A stretch of 64,000 nt of DNA from Dastarcus helophoroides (GCA_028583605.1 CM053337.1:22943764-23007763); one strand, 5' to 3'; shown: positions 55,101 to 64,000, counted from the first letter of the stretch. The notes: generated by a model from the letters alone, not told the origin. Numbers and translations: made by a program.

Positions 55101-58100
55101 CTTAATCTCTGGATTCTAGATTCTGGATTCGTTGTGGGTTGCCTAAATTTTAGGCCAGCCCTTAGGCCACCCTTTCCGAGCCCATTGTGCTATCCCCGTG
55201 ATTGAGGTGTCCTTGGTCATTCACTTAATCTCAAAATTTAACTTTCTCTAGGAAGTTTTAACCTTCAACACTTTTCTCGAAATTTCCACATTCTTTTTAA
55301 AATTCGCTCTTTTTCCAAATTTAGCTATTTCACCCAAATATTGACTTTTACTAAACATTTAAACTTTTATTTATTGTCTACAAATTTGAACTTGTTTCGC
55401 AAAATTCGGTTTTTTAAAAAATTCGACCTTCAAAATTCGACATTTTATTGTTTCTACAAACTGCGATTTTTTAACAAAATTTAACTACCTATTTTTAAAA
55501 TGTGCGACTTAATCTCAAAATTTGACTTTCTCTGGAAAATTTTGACCTTCAATACTTCAACACTTCAACACCTTTTGCGAAATTTCCACATTCTTTTTAA
55601 AATTCGCACCTTTTCCAAATTTAGCCATTTTGCCCAAATATTGACTTTTACTAAACACCTAAATTTTTATTTATTTTCTACAAATTTGGACTTGCTTCGC
55701 AAAATTCGGTTTTTTCGAAATTTCGACTTTCAAAATTCGACATTTTATTGTTTCTGCAAACTGAGATTTTTTTGACGAAATTTATCTACATATTTTCAAA
55801 ATGTTTGACTTAATCTCAAAATTTGATTTTCTCTGGGAAATTTTGACCTTCAACACTTCAAAGCTTTTCTCGAAATTTCCACATTCTTTTTAAAATTCGT
55901 CCTTTTTTCAAATTTAGCTATTTTACCAAAATATTGACTTTTACTTATCATTTAAACTTTTATTTATTGTCTACAAATTTGAACTTGTTTCGCAAAATTC
56001 GGTTTTTTCGAAAATTCGACTTTTAAAATTCGACATTTTAGTGCTTCTGCAAACTGCGATTTTTTCGACAAAATTTCTCAAAATTTTTTCGAAACGTTTG
56101 ATTTCATCTCAAAATTTGACTTTGTCTGGGAAATTTTGACCTTCAATACTTCAACACTTTTCTCGAAATTTCTATATTCTTTTAAAAATTCGTCCTTTTT
56201 CTTAATTTAGCCATTTTTCCCAAATATTGACTTTTACTAAACATTTAAACTTTTATTTATTTTTTACAAATTTGAACTTGTTTCGCAAAATTAGATTTTT
56301 TTCTAAATTTCGGCTTTTAAAATTCTATTTTATTGCTTCTGCAAACTGCGATTTTCGACGAAATTTATCTACATTTTTTTTGAAACTTCATATTTTCAGA
56401 CTTCATCTAAAAATATGACTTTCTCTCGGAAATTTTGACCTTCAACACTTGAACCCTTTTGTCGAAATTTCCACATTCTTTTTAAAATTCGTCGTCTTTC
56501 CAAAATTAGGCATTTTGCCCAAATATTAACTTTTACTAAACATTTAAACTTTTATTTATTTTCTACAAATTTAAAATTGTTTCGCAACAATCGGTTTTTT
56601 TCGAAATCTCGACTCAATTTTTAAAATGTGACAATCTTAAAATTTGATTATTTTCCTTAAAATTTGACCTTTCTTTAAAGTTCAACATTTTTCCCGAAAT
56701 TGGAAGTTGTATCAACATTAACTTTTCTTTCGAAATTATTTACCAATTCTATCAAAATTCCAATTTATCTGAACATTTGGAGTTTTTTCAAATCGTCTTG
56801 TTCTCGAAGTTTCAACTTCATTCTCAAAATTTAACTTTCTCTGGAAGAATGCAAATTTTTATTTTCTTCTTCTGTGAAAACTTCTGCTTTTTAAAAGTTC
56901 GACAATTTTTTTTAAGGTTTCAATTTTTTATAATTTTTCTTTTCGAAATTTTACAATTTTTTACAAAATTTAAATTTGTCTAGAATTTTCAAGTTTTAAA
57001 TTTGTTCTAAGTTTCAATCTATTGTCGAAATTTGACGTTTTTATTTAAATTTTATCTTTTTTATGATCTTTTGCCAAATTCATTTTTTCGAAATCTATTT
57101 TTTTCAAAATTCGGTTTTTTCTGGAAATTTCAACTCTTTTTTCGAACGACATTCATCTATTTCCAAATCTCTCTGATTTTTTTTTAAATTTGACTTTCAC
57201 TAGGAAATTTTTACCTGCTTTTAAAATTCAATACTTTTGTCGAAACGGAAAGTTTTATGGACATTCTTCTTTCTTTCGGAATTATTTCACCAATTTTCTC
57301 AAAATTTGATTTATCTAAAAATCTGGAGTTTCTTTTTTTCATTTGTCTTGTTCTCGAAATTTCAATTAATTCTCAAAATTTAGCTTTCTCTGAAAAATTG
57401 CAAACTTTTTATTTTCTTCTTCTCTGAAAAACTTCGACTTTTGAAAAAGTTCGACAGATTTGTATTTTAACTTTTTGAAAATATTCGACAATTTAAAAAA
57501 AAATAATAATACAAATCTTGTCCCCTGAAACCAAGAAAGATTAAAAAACACAACAAAGGTTGCTCTAACGCGTTTCGATAGCCAAGCTATCTTCTTCAGA
57601 GAGATACTAGATTTAGTATGTCTCTGAAGATGATAGCTTGGCTATCAAAACGCGTTAAAGCAATATTTTATTGTTTTTTTTAATCTTTCTTGGTTTCAGG
57701 GGACAAAAATTGTATTTCAATTTTTTAAGATAATCAAGGACCTGTCCGTTCCATCAAACACTTTTTAAGTTTTTAATTTTTTACAATTTTTTTTCGAAAT
57801 TTTATAAATTTTCACAAAATTTAAATTTCAGGTTTTTTTGTTCTGCGAATTTCAATCTATTGTCAAAATTCCGTGTCTTTTTCCAAAATTTTGCTTTTTT
57901 TGAAGACTTCAGAAATTTATTTTTTTTAAAATAACTTTTTTTTAAAATTTTGCTTTTTCTGACCTTTATTTCGAAAAAAATTCATCTGATTTCAAATCTC
58001 AAAATTTGATTTTTTTTAAATTTGATTTTTTTCTTAAAATTTGACTTTCTCAGGGAAATTTTGACCCTTTTTTAAAATTCAATACTTTTCTCTAAATTGT

Positions 58101-61100
58101 CTCAAAATTCGAATTTATCGGAAAATTTGGATTGTTTTATCGTCTTGTTCTCGAAATTTCAAATTTTTTCTCAGAATTTAAATTTCTGTGAAAAATGCAA
58201 ATGTTTGTCAAAATTTCGGGCTTTTATTAAAATTTTGACTTTTTCCTTTAAATGTTTCCTAAAATTTGACGTTTTTCCTCTTCTCTGAAAAACTTCAACT
58301 TTTTTAAAGTTCGACAATTCGTTTTGAGCTTACAGTTTATTTTTACAATTTCTCTTTTTAGTAGTTTACAGTTTTTTGGTTTATTCTGGGTTTCAATCTA
58401 TTGTCGAAATTTGAAGTTTTTTTTCCTAAAGTTTTACCTTTTTTGGGACTTTTGATAAATTTATTTTTGTAGAAATCTCTTTCTTTTTCTCAAATTGTTC
58501 GCAATCTCTTCCTTTTTCTCAAATTGTTTGCAATCTCTTCTTTTTTCTCAAATTGTTCGCAATCTCTTTCTTTTTCTAAATTCATTCGAAGTCTCTTTTT
58601 TTCAATTTTTCTAAATCTCTTCCATTTTTTTCAAAATTCAGCTTTTTCTGGAAATTTCAGCTGTTATTTCGATATTTGTTGATTCTGTAAACTTAGATTT
58701 TTTTTTCACAAAAGTAATTTAACTTTTTTTATGAAATTTCAAGGCTGCAGAAAATTCACAAATAAAAGAGTTTCGAAATCTCTTTTTTTCAAAATTCGGT
58801 TTTTTTTTCTGGAAATTTCAACTCTTATTTCGAACGAAATTCATTCATTTTTAAATCTTTCCGATTTTTTTCTTGAAATTTGACTTTCTCTGGAAATTTT
58901 TGACACTTTCTTAAAATGTAATACCTTTCTCTAAACTGGAAGTTTTATCGACATTCCCTATTCTTTCGAAATTGTTTGACCAATTTCCTCAAAATTCGAA
59001 ATTATCGAAAAATTTGGATTTTTTTTAAATCGTCTTGTTCTCGAAATTTCAAAGTTCTTCTCAAAATTTAAATTTGTGTGGAAAATCGCAAATTTATTGT
59101 CGAAATTTCGGACTTTTCTTAAAATTTTGATTTTTTCCTTGAAATGTTTCCCAAAATTTGACTTTTTCCTCTTTCTCTGAAAAACTTCGAGTTTTTTAAA
59201 GTTCGACAACTTGTGTTAAGCTTAAGTTTATTTTTACAATTCTTCTTTTAGTAGTTTACAGTTTTTCAGTTTATTTGGGGTTTTAATTAGACGTTCTTTT
59301 TCTAAAATTTTACTTTTTTTGGGACTTTTGATAAATTCATTTTTTCCAAATATCTTCCTTTTTCTCAAATTGTTCAAAATCTCTTCCTTTTTCTCAATTT
59401 TTTCGAAGTCCCTATTTTTCAATTTTTTCAAAGTCTCTTTTCCTCAATTTTTTCGAAATCTCTTCTTTTTTCTCAAAATTCAGCTTCTTCTGAAAATTTC
59501 AGCTTTTATTTCGATATTTGCTGATTCTGTAAATTTAGATTTTTTTTTACAAAAGTAATTTAACTTTTTTTACGAAATTTCAAGATTGTAGAAAATGTAC
59601 AAATAAAAGAGTTTCGAAATCTTTTTTTTTTCAAAATTCGGTTTTTTTCTAGAAATTTCAACTCTTATTTCGAATGAAATTCATCTATTTTCAAATACTA
59701 TCTGATTTTTTTCTTAAAATTTCGACTTTCTCTGGGAAATTTTGACCCTTTTTTAAAATTCAATACTTTTCTCTAAACTGGAAGTTTTATCGACATTCTC
59801 TTTTCTTTCGAAGTTATTTGACCAATTTTCTCAAAATTTGAATTTATTGGAAAATTTGGATTTTTTTTAAATCGTTTTGTTCTCGAAATTTCAAATTTCT
59901 TCTCGAAATTTAATTTCTCTGAAATATCGCAAATGTTTTGTCGAAATTTCGGGCTTTTCTTAAATTGTGACTTTCCTTGAAATTTTTCCTAAAATTTCCC
60001 TTTTCTCTTCTTCTCTGAAAAACTTCGACTTTTTTAGAGTTCGACAATTTGTTTTAAGCTTACAGTTTATTTTTACAATTTCTCTTTTTAGTAGTTTACA
60101 ATTTTTCAGTTTATTCTAGGTTTCAATCTATTGTCGAAATTTGACGGTTTTTTCCCTAAAATTTTACCTTTTTTGGGACTTTTGATAAATTCATTTTTTT
60201 CGAAATCTCTTCCTTTTTCTCAAATTGTTCGCAATCTCTTCTTTTTTGTCAAATTATTCGCAATCTCTTCCTTTTTCTAATTTTTTTTTGAGAAATAAAG
60301 ATATTTCTCAATTTTTTCGGAGTCTCTTTTTCTCAATTTTTTCGAAACTCTCCCCTTTTCTCAAAAAACAGTTTTTTCTGGAAATTTCAGCTTTTAATTT
60401 CGATATTTGCTGATCTGTAAATTTAGATTTTTTTACAAAAGTAATTAACAAAATTTCAAAGCTGTAGAAAATTTGCAAATAAAAGAGTTACGAAATCTCT
60501 TTTTTTCAAGATTAAGTTTTTTCTGGGAATTTCAACTTTTATTTCGAACGAAATTCATCTATTTTCAAATCTCTCTGATTTTTCCATTTTTTTCGAAATC
60601 TCTTCCTATTTCCCAAATCGTCCGAAATCTCTCCCTTTTTCTCAAATTGTTCGAAATCTCTTCCTTTTTCTCAATTTTTTCGAAGTCTCTTTTTTTCAAT
60701 TTTTCGAAATATTTTCCTTTTTCTCAAAATTCGGCTTTTTCTGAAAATTCCAGCTTTTATTTCGATATTTGCTGTTTCTGTATATTTAGATTTTTTTTCA
60801 CAAAAGTAATTAAACTTTTTTTACGAAATTTCAAGGCTGTAGAAAATTTACAAATAAAAGAGTTTCGAAATCTCTTTTTTCAAAATTCGGTTTTTTGTGG
60901 AAATTTCAACTCTTATTTTGAACAAAGTTCATCTATTTTAAAAGCTCTCCGATTTTTTTCTTAAAATTTGACCTTGTCTGGAAAATTTTGCCCCTTTTTT
61001 AAAATTGAATACCTTTCTCTAAATTGGAAGTTTTATCGACATTCTCTTTTCTTTCGAAATTATTTGACCAATTTTCTCAAAATTTGAATTTATCGGAAAA

Positions 61101-63120
61101 TTTGGATTTTCTTTAAATCGTCTTGTTTTCGAATTTTCAAATTTCTTCTCAAAATTTAATTTTCTCTGGAAAATTGCAAATTTTTTTCGAAATTTCGGGC
61201 TTTTCTTAAAATTTTGACTCTTTCCTTGAAATGTTGTTCAAAATTTCACTCTTTTCTTCTTCTTTAAAAAACGTTGACCTTTTTAAAGTTCGACAATTTG
61301 TATTAAGCTTACAGCTTATTTTTATAATTTCTCTTTTTGGTAGTTTACAGTTTTTCAGTTTATTCTGGGTTTTAATCTAATGTCGAAATTTGACGTTTTT
61401 TTTTCCTAAAATTTTAAATTTTTTGGGACTTTTGATAAATTCATTTTTTTCGAAATCTCTTCCTTTTTCTCAAATTGTTTGAAATCTCTTTGATATTCTC
61501 AATTTTTTTCGAAGTCTCTTTCTCTCATTTTTTTGAATTCTCTTGCTTTTTTACAAAATTCGGCTTATTCTGGACATTTCAGCTTTTATTTCGATATTTG
61601 CTGGTTCTGTAAATTTGACTTTTTTTTTAAAAAAATTTACTTTTTGAGAACTTTTGATAAATTAATTTTTTTCGAAATCTCCCCCTTTTTCTTAACATTT
61701 TCGAAATCTCTTTCTCAAAATTCGACTTTTTCTGGAAATTTTACTTTTTATTTCGAACTTTGATATTTGCTGTTTCTGTAAATTTAGACTTTTTTTTCTC
61801 ACGAAAGTAATTTAACTTTTATTCACGAACTTTAAGGCTGTAGAAAATTTACAAATAAAAAAGTAAAAATCATGAGAAAAATATTTTTTCAGAAGTTTCG
61901 ACTCCCGAAATTGTTCTTTTTCTAGAAATTTCAAATTTCATGTGTTGTTCTAAAATGTTGTTACAAATCAATCAAAAATTTCTTGGAAAAATACTTCTTG
62001 AAATCAGTGTTTTGTCAAAATTTAAGCAAAACGTAAAAATTTCTAAAAACGTATTTTTGGAAATTTCGACTTCTGTAGGTCACTTGTTTAATGAGTACTC
62101 ATTTTCTGCGTGTCTGTCCGCTCTAGGTTTTATTCATTTATTTTTTAGGGGGATTTAAAGAGCCGCAACTGTCTTTTAAAAGAGCCACAAACGACTGGCG
62201 AGCCGCAGTTTGTCGACCCCTGGGTTAGCATATTATAAAGAAAACATTTGGAGAAGCACTAACATCAGAATAACCAAAATATTATACCTACCCTTAAAAT
62301 GACAGTTTTGTTTTCACATCGCTTTTGATATGAGACTAAAGTGATGGTTTTATTAAGACGAATGCCGTTTGCTGTACGTTCGTCCAATTCCAGGAGAATA
62401 TTAGTGGTTTGCGAAAATTTTTGTCTATTATTTGGCACAAAATAGACACAGTACGAGATCAGAAAAGTCGTCATGTTTGAATTAATTATTGAAATGTTGG
62501 GTTTAACTTCCCCTTTGTATTCAACCACTGGAAGGGATTTTAGCACAAAAACTTGACTGCTCTTGTACGCTCCAATGGCGATATCTAAAAAAAAAGTTTC
62601 TGTAGCAGCGGAAAATGCGACCATCGACATTTTATTGGTTACTGTAGATGCCAAAAACTGCAATTTAATGCATAGTTCATTTTGACAAATGCAGCATATG
62701 AAATAAATAGTCTGTGGACAAATTACTAACAGGAATTGTTATAAATTGGTTACTGGAAAAGCCAAAGTATACAATTTAATGGATAGCTCATTTTGGCAAG
62801 TACAGCATATTTTTTTGTAGAATGGACTGTTCCTTGGTTGTCTTTAAAAATTGAATTAAAAATCTTGTCCCCTGAAACCAAGAAGGATTGAAAAACACAA
62901 CAAAGGTTGCTGTCGAAACGCCTTGGAGCAACCTTTGTTGTGGATTTTAATCTTTCTTGGTTTCAGCGGACCAGATTTTTACTTCAAATACAGCATATGA
63001 AACAAATTGATATATAAATCTTGTCCTTCTGAAAGAAAGATTAAAAAATACAACAACAGTTGCTCTGTCGCGTTTCGGTAGCCAAACTATTATCTTCAGA
63101 GAGACAGAAGAGAGAGCGAT

Positions 63121-63176
<56 letters not shown>

Positions 63177-64000
63177 AGGAAGTCATTTTTATCTCTCTGA
63201 AGATGATAGCTAGTCTATCGAAACTCGTTAGAGCAACTGTTGTTGTATTTTTTAATCTTTTTTGGTCTCAGAGGACAAGATTTGTATATCAATAATAAAT
63301 AAAATAATCATGTCAATATCAATAATAAAAAGATAATCCAGAACAAGTCTGTTCCACAAAAAAAATGAAACAAAACCATTAATTGTTATAAATTTACCAG
63401 GGTGTCTATCGGAGTCAATGTCGACTCCTTTCGAAATACTTATGCCAAAACCTCCTACTTTTCTGGGTAGCTTAACACTGAACAGTTCTGGGGTAATTTT
63501 CTGAGAGTATTTACTGGTCAATCCCCTTTTACTCCCCGAATAAATGTAGACAGCTCCAACCCCATTTTCATAGGGCGCTGCAATGGCCACGTCTGCGAAC
63601 ACAACATCAAATAAAAACACACAAAAAGGGGAAAATTGTCACCATTATAAGAGTCCAAATCCACATCTCCAATGTCAGCAATGGTGGTGCCAAATCTCGC
63701 CCCGGGATTCCCAGTTGTAACTCTTACGAAATTGGTGAAAGCACCCTAAAAATCGAAGTGTATCAGGTGGAAAAAATTGGGTGTATGGTGGACGTACGTT
63801 ATTTATGTTCCTGTAAAAATATACGGCGCCTTCATCGTATGTTTTCCCGGCGTACATCGGGGCGCCAATAAGGAGGTCTTTGAAGGCGTCACCATCCAAG
63901 TCTACTAATAAAAGTTCGGCCCCGAAATACGACCCTACCCCTACACCGAAGAAGTGCATGCGGATCGTTATTTTATTGGGAGTTTTCGAATTAAAGTAGA
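39913..64000 (-). CDS. Integrin alpha subunit gene, 3' part, 12 exons
   Basis: Exons in transcription order: 64000-63798 (continues off the edge), 63745-63643, 63592-63398, 62584-62292, 52848-52685, 52621-52426, 51643-51486, 45136-44953, 44888-44660, 40450-40369, 40315-40186 and 40128-39913. All have GT-AG borders and matching phases, giving 716 residues. The product is a single-pass adhesion receptor subunit that pairs with an integrin beta chain to bind extracellular matrix. Visible parts are three FG-GAP calcium loops (DLDGDAFKD, DVDLDSYND, DIDSDRHPD), then thigh and calf domains with CGPDDICQTNIS, then VTSALLSNGTY, a membrane helix (LPLWIFILAVVIGLLVLAV) and a short tail. I see no RXKR-type cleavage site in the calf-2 part. 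The usual GFFKR is replaced by HFFTR. The missing N-terminus should hold about 240 residues (blades 1-4). The subtype is not assigned. Confidence 0.93.
40186..40315 (-). CDS. Integrin exon 11: transmembrane segment
   Basis: Acceptor TTTTTTTTAG, donor GTCAGT, entering in phase 2 and leaving in phase 0. Encodes a short extracellular piece (RTSNAVSFFHDPTLNAV) and a hydrophobic helix (LPLWIFILAVVIGLLVLAV followed by LVCLLYK). Confidence 0.92.
40369..40450 (-). CDS. Integrin exon 10: membrane-proximal calf-2 strand
   Basis: Acceptor GGTTCCAG, donor GTAAGT; phase 1 in, phase 2 out. Encodes RDYLRKKDSKKEIVAF and VTSALLSNGTY; the second part resembles the membrane-proximal end of calf-2 in insect integrins. 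Confidence 0.9.
40501..44409. mobile_element. DNA transposon-like element with satellite interior and 9-bp target duplication
   Basis: CAACAGATA occurs immediately outside both ends (40492-40500 and 44410-44418). Ends read GAGGCAGTGTTGCCATA and the inverse of ATCCAGTGTTGCCATA. Subterminal words of the CGTAC/ACGGTAATT type cluster in both ends, as in hAT elements. The interior is A-rich satellite (40780-40940), T-rich (40970-42960), then A-rich again (43000-43990), so the polarity flips twice. No transposase is present. It sits in the integrin intron between exons 9 and 10 and accounts for all but about 290 bp of it. Confidence 0.85.
41170..42125. repeat. Tandem duplication with 478-bp period inside the satellite
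   Basis: GCTTAATTTTTGACTTTTTC lies at 41323 and again at 41801, and the sequence on both sides matches closely. This is a recent duplication of a stretch of otherwise diverged repeat. Confidence 0.88.
44660..44888 (-). CDS. Integrin exon 9: calf-2 domain
   Basis: Acceptor CCAACTTTTCAG, donor GTACGT; phase 0 in, phase 1 out. Encodes a cysteine-containing beta-rich segment (ISLNENSMPCHVQANVT, IFDCDRKGIICYEVSCSS) with potential N-glycosylation sites. The C..C pattern fits the calf-2 disulphides. Confidence 0.9.
44953..45136 (-). CDS. Integrin exon 8: calf-1/calf-2 region
   Basis: Acceptor TTATTGTTGTAG, donor GTTGAG. It enters in phase 2 so that AG plus C gives Ser at the join with exon 7. The peptide SLPPSINYVDENSKLRDEIL leads to FIHQFSSINLGPSPIKQHL, matching the conserved 'YEVxNxGPSP' strand pair of integrin alpha chains. 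A mariner end lies 11 bp upstream of this exon. Confidence 0.92.
45260..46170 (+). pseudogene. mariner transposase relic (5' part)
   Basis: Pieces in several frames: RHVIKGVKPAEILHRLEAQF, then EGDRRLTAGEIAAQIGISFG and FPTRWVPRLLTEEQKQQR, then TCHETWLHRYTPEAW (first catalytic residue region, normally MDETW), then LLHDNARPHSANL and PPYSPVLSP. Stops and shifts are numerous. The last piece (KRFHEDATV) is cut by the T-run of the inserted non-LTR element. Confidence 0.9.
46780..50150. repeat. T-rich TTTCGAC satellite with internal duplication
   Basis: Degenerate repeat of the usual kind. A block beginning CAGTTCAAGTTCCCAAAAGT at about 48542 is repeated from about 49396, the second copy lacking about 350 bp; both contain GAAAATTGGAAAAGAGTTTC. 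Short open frames here are repeat artefacts. Confidence 0.85.
50434..50498. repeat. Perfect hairpin, about 24-bp arms and 16-nt loop
   Basis: AGTCCAAAGAAGGTTTCACC and its exact inverse complement face each other around TACCACATCGGCAATT. The word TGATTTTAAGCCT occurs directly on both sides (about 50388 and 50497). It lies near the right end of the hAT-like element. Confidence 0.85.
51166..51270 (+). pseudogene. mariner transposase relic (3' part)
   Basis: TFVRNWLQTRLPSYYDDGIK followed by KLPIRWEKCI completes the C-terminus of the mariner transposase interrupted at 46171. The match proves the two halves belong to one insertion. Confidence 0.88.
51486..51643 (-). CDS. Integrin exon 7: thigh/calf-1 region
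   Basis: Acceptor CTGATTTTTAG, donor GTAAGC; phase 0 in, phase 2 out. Encodes KELNFDVKRLNPSRSVFNFT and SHVIVPVIFKSEITLD, the conserved beta strands before the 'SPP' turn carried by exon 8. Confidence 0.9.
51675..52396 (+). mobile_element. Snapback retroposon copy C6, interrupted by a second palindromic element
   Basis: It starts ATACAAATTTGTCCTCTGAA and ends AACCAAGGAGCAGTCTGG...CCAAAGAAAA. GACACCATAAAC (51663-51674) and GACATCATAAGT (52397-52408) flank it at 9 of 12. Removing it leaves the integrin intron between exons 6 and 7 at about 48 bp, the size of the undisturbed introns. Confidence 0.8.
51791..52329. mobile_element. Second palindromic element, unrelated sequence, nested in C6
   Basis: Outer arms carry ATACTTCTTCCGGGATTGGA and its inverse. 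An inner pair carries GGTATGGTGGACATACTGAG in one orientation and its inverse, and a third, direct copy lies at about 52097. TTCAGGGAGCAGG (51778-51790) and TTCAAGGGACAGG (52330-52342) flank it, 10 of 13 matching. Each outer arm contains CTGAAGA, a GC stem and GAAACGTC. No protein is encoded. Confidence 0.75.
52426..52621 (-). CDS. Integrin exon 6: thigh domain
   Basis: Acceptor GGTTTTTCTAG, donor GTAGGT; phase 2 in, phase 0 out. Encodes VGVNVTIHNYGEPAYHCQLM and CSSVNGSFVCPMGYKIDKEA; the 'NxGExAYxxxL' strand is a hallmark of integrin alpha thigh domains. Confidence 0.92.
52685..52848 (-). CDS. Integrin exon 5: thigh domain with CGPDDICQ
   Basis: Acceptor TGTTTTCTTTTAG, donor GTACGT; phase 0 in, phase 2 out. 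Encodes GSSIDLTPYKINFCYKASFS and HGCGPDDICQTNISIAAVV, the conserved 'CGxDxxCxxxLxI' box. Confidence 0.94.
53185..53762 (-). mobile_element. Snapback retroposon copy C7, internally multiplied, one 12-bp target duplication
   Basis: CTAGAATTACTC (53173-53184) and TTAGAATTACTC (53763-53774) flank the whole 578-bp array. Inside are two left-arm starts (GGTAGAACGGACTGGTCC and GGTGGAACGGATTGGTCC), then two or three near-identical units of about 126 bp, each containing CAACCTTTGTTGTGTTTTTT and AGCCAAGCTATCATCTTCAG. One duplication around several units means the array entered as a multimer or expanded after insertion. Confidence 0.85.
53775..54237. other. Remaining integrin intron sequence
   Basis: Non-repetitive AT-rich intron DNA between the snapback array and the hAT-like element. 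No exon seen. Confidence 0.5.
54480..62100. repeat. T-rich satellite with two higher-order tandem arrays
   Basis: Degenerate TTTCGAC/T-run repeat. Within it, CTTTTACTAAACATTTAAAC recurs at about 54936, 55346, 55647, 55937, 56231 and 56532 (mostly 290-300-bp period). Further on, TTTGGGACTTTTGATAAATT recurs at about 58443, 59318, 60173 and 61421 in a longer unit of roughly 860 bp. Open frames are repeat artefacts. Confidence 0.85.
57510..57757 (+). mobile_element. Snapback retroposon copy C8
   Basis: Plus orientation: starts ATACAAATCTTGTCCCCTGA, is symmetric about 57608, and ends ACCTGTCCGTTCCATCAAAC. Both arms keep the GCCAAGCTATC/GATAGCTTGGC stem words and the T-run/TTTCAG segment. It is one of the most complete copies, with a small central stem (GAGATACTAGATTTAGTATG). 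Confidence 0.88.
62292..62584 (-). CDS. Integrin exon 4: last propeller blade into thigh domain
   Basis: Acceptor TTTTTTTTTAG, donor GTAGGT; phase 1 in, phase 0 out. It completes the third calcium loop (D|IAIGAYKSSQVFVLKS) and goes on to VKPNISIINSNMTTF and CENKTVILR. Cys pair and N-glycosylation sites fit the start of the thigh domain. Confidence 0.94.
62649..62810. repeat. Imperfect direct repeat, about 111-bp spacing, in integrin intron
   Basis: CAATTTAATGCATAGTTCAT at about 62660 and CAATTTAATGGATAGCTCAT at about 62772, each followed by a GCAGCATAT or ACAGCATAT word. Confidence 0.7.
62811..62986 (-). mobile_element. Snapback retroposon copy C9 with 12-bp target duplication
   Basis: AGTACAGCATAT (62799-62810) and AATACAGCATAT (62987-62998), 11 of 12. 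It begins TTTTTTGTAGAATGGACTGT and ends CCAGATTTTTACTTCA. The centre, including the CTGAAGATGATAG hairpin, is deleted, leaving a shorter palindrome around GGTTGCTGTCGAAACGCCTT. Confidence 0.9.
63007..63364 (+). mobile_element. Snapback retroposon copy C10 with microsatellite at its centre
   Basis: Plus orientation: starts near ATAAATCTTGTCCTTCTGAA and ends AAGTCTGTTCCACAAAAAAA. ATGAAACAAA stands before (62997-63006) and after (63365-63374). The A-tail abuts the duplication on the plus strand, the mirror image of C5 and C9. The centre has been opened by a GA microsatellite. It ends 33 bp from an integrin exon. Confidence 0.85.
63121..63176. repeat. (GAAA)n(GA)n microsatellite
   Basis: About five AAGA units followed by about 16 GA units, at the loop of snapback copy C10. 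Confidence 0.95.
63398..63592 (-). CDS. Integrin exon 3: FG-GAP blade
   Basis: Acceptor GTGTTCGCAG, donor GTAAAT; phase 1 in and out. Encodes VAIAAPYENGVGAVYIYSGS, a typical FG-GAP strand set, then GGFGISISKGVDIDSDRHP, the start of the next calcium loop. Confidence 0.95.
63643..63745 (-). CDS. Integrin exon 2: FG-GAP blade
   Basis: Acceptor TTCGATTTTTAG, donor GTGACA; phase 0 in, phase 1 out. Encodes GAFTNFVRVTTGNPGARFGT and TIADIGDVDLDSYN, with the second visible calcium loop DVDLDSYND completed by the next exon. Confidence 0.94.
63798..64000 (-). CDS. Integrin exon 1 of the visible set: FG-GAP blade (runs off the window)
   Basis: Open to the window edge; donor GTACGT, leaving in phase 0. 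Encodes MHFFGVGVGSYFGAELLLVD, then LDGDAFKDLLIGAPMYAG and EGAVYFYRNINN: the FG-GAP motif with calcium loop DLDGDAFKD. From the usual domain order this is about blade 5 of the seven-bladed propeller. Confidence 0.95.

Larger units (their letters stand above)
54246..62222. mobile_element. hAT-like element, about 8 kb, filled with T-rich satellite
   Basis: CAGGGGTCGGCAAAC at the left and the inverse of CAGGGGTCGACAAAC at the right; both ends continue into GCCGCA/GAGCCGC words, as in hAT (Charlie-like) elements. AGTTAAAA and GGTTAGCA outside match at 5 of 8, an old duplication at best. No transposase is visible; 54480-62100 is satellite. It sits in the integrin intron between exons 4 and 5, its right end 69 bp from exon 4. 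A snapback copy (57510-57757) is nested inside. Confidence 0.75.

Noticed and set aside
63102..63186. Short minus-strand frame SLSLSLSLSFFLSFF
   Set aside because: Translation of the GA/GAAA microsatellite.

Overview
This is animal nuclear DNA, most likely from an insect. It is AT-rich, has spliced genes with very short basic introns, mariner and hAT-type DNA transposons, R1/Jockey-type non-LTR retrotransposons and an integrin alpha gene. There are no operons, rRNA genes or CRISPR arrays. Almost all of the 64 kb is transposable element or degenerate satellite.

Layout. 0-5 kb: satellite, a hAT-like relic, a near-intact-looking but frameshifted DD41D mariner with 423-bp inverted repeats (1518-3747), and an unexplained open segment (3803-4060). 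5-15 kb: kilobases of a TTTCGA/T-tract degenerate repeat, including an 801-bp tandem array and a DNA element bounded by a perfect 9-bp target duplication (10549-14680). 15-19 kb: a solo LTR split at its TATA box by a mariner, itself split by a gag-bearing non-LTR element. 19-23 kb: a rearranged non-LTR reverse transcriptase/RNase H relic on the minus strand. 26-32 kb: the last two coding exons of an unrecognised plus-strand gene, separated by an intron holding 3.9 kb of almost pure purine. 32-39 kb: more T-rich satellite, a G-run minisatellite and a small hAT-like element. 39.9-64 kb: the 3' two thirds of an integrin alpha gene on the minus strand. Its 12 exons have fully consistent splice phases and give about 716 residues; the gene is convergent with the plus-strand gene.

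The integrin introns fall into two classes: six of 50-64 bp and five of 0.8-9.4 kb. Insertions that can be delimited by target duplications account for most or all of the excess in the long introns. One long intron is a three-deep stack (mariner, then non-LTR element, then hAT-like element full of satellite). The mariner end lies in the 3' splice region of an integrin exon.

Two systems stand out. (1) A short palindromic (snapback) repeat occurs at least ten times in both orientations. It has an A-tail at one end and about 12-bp target duplications, so it behaves as a retroposon, and its centre resembles a hammerhead ribozyme core. An unrelated second palindrome nested in one copy has the same core layout. 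(2) At least four elements with different terminal repeats and target duplications are all filled with the same class of about 20-bp-period satellite.
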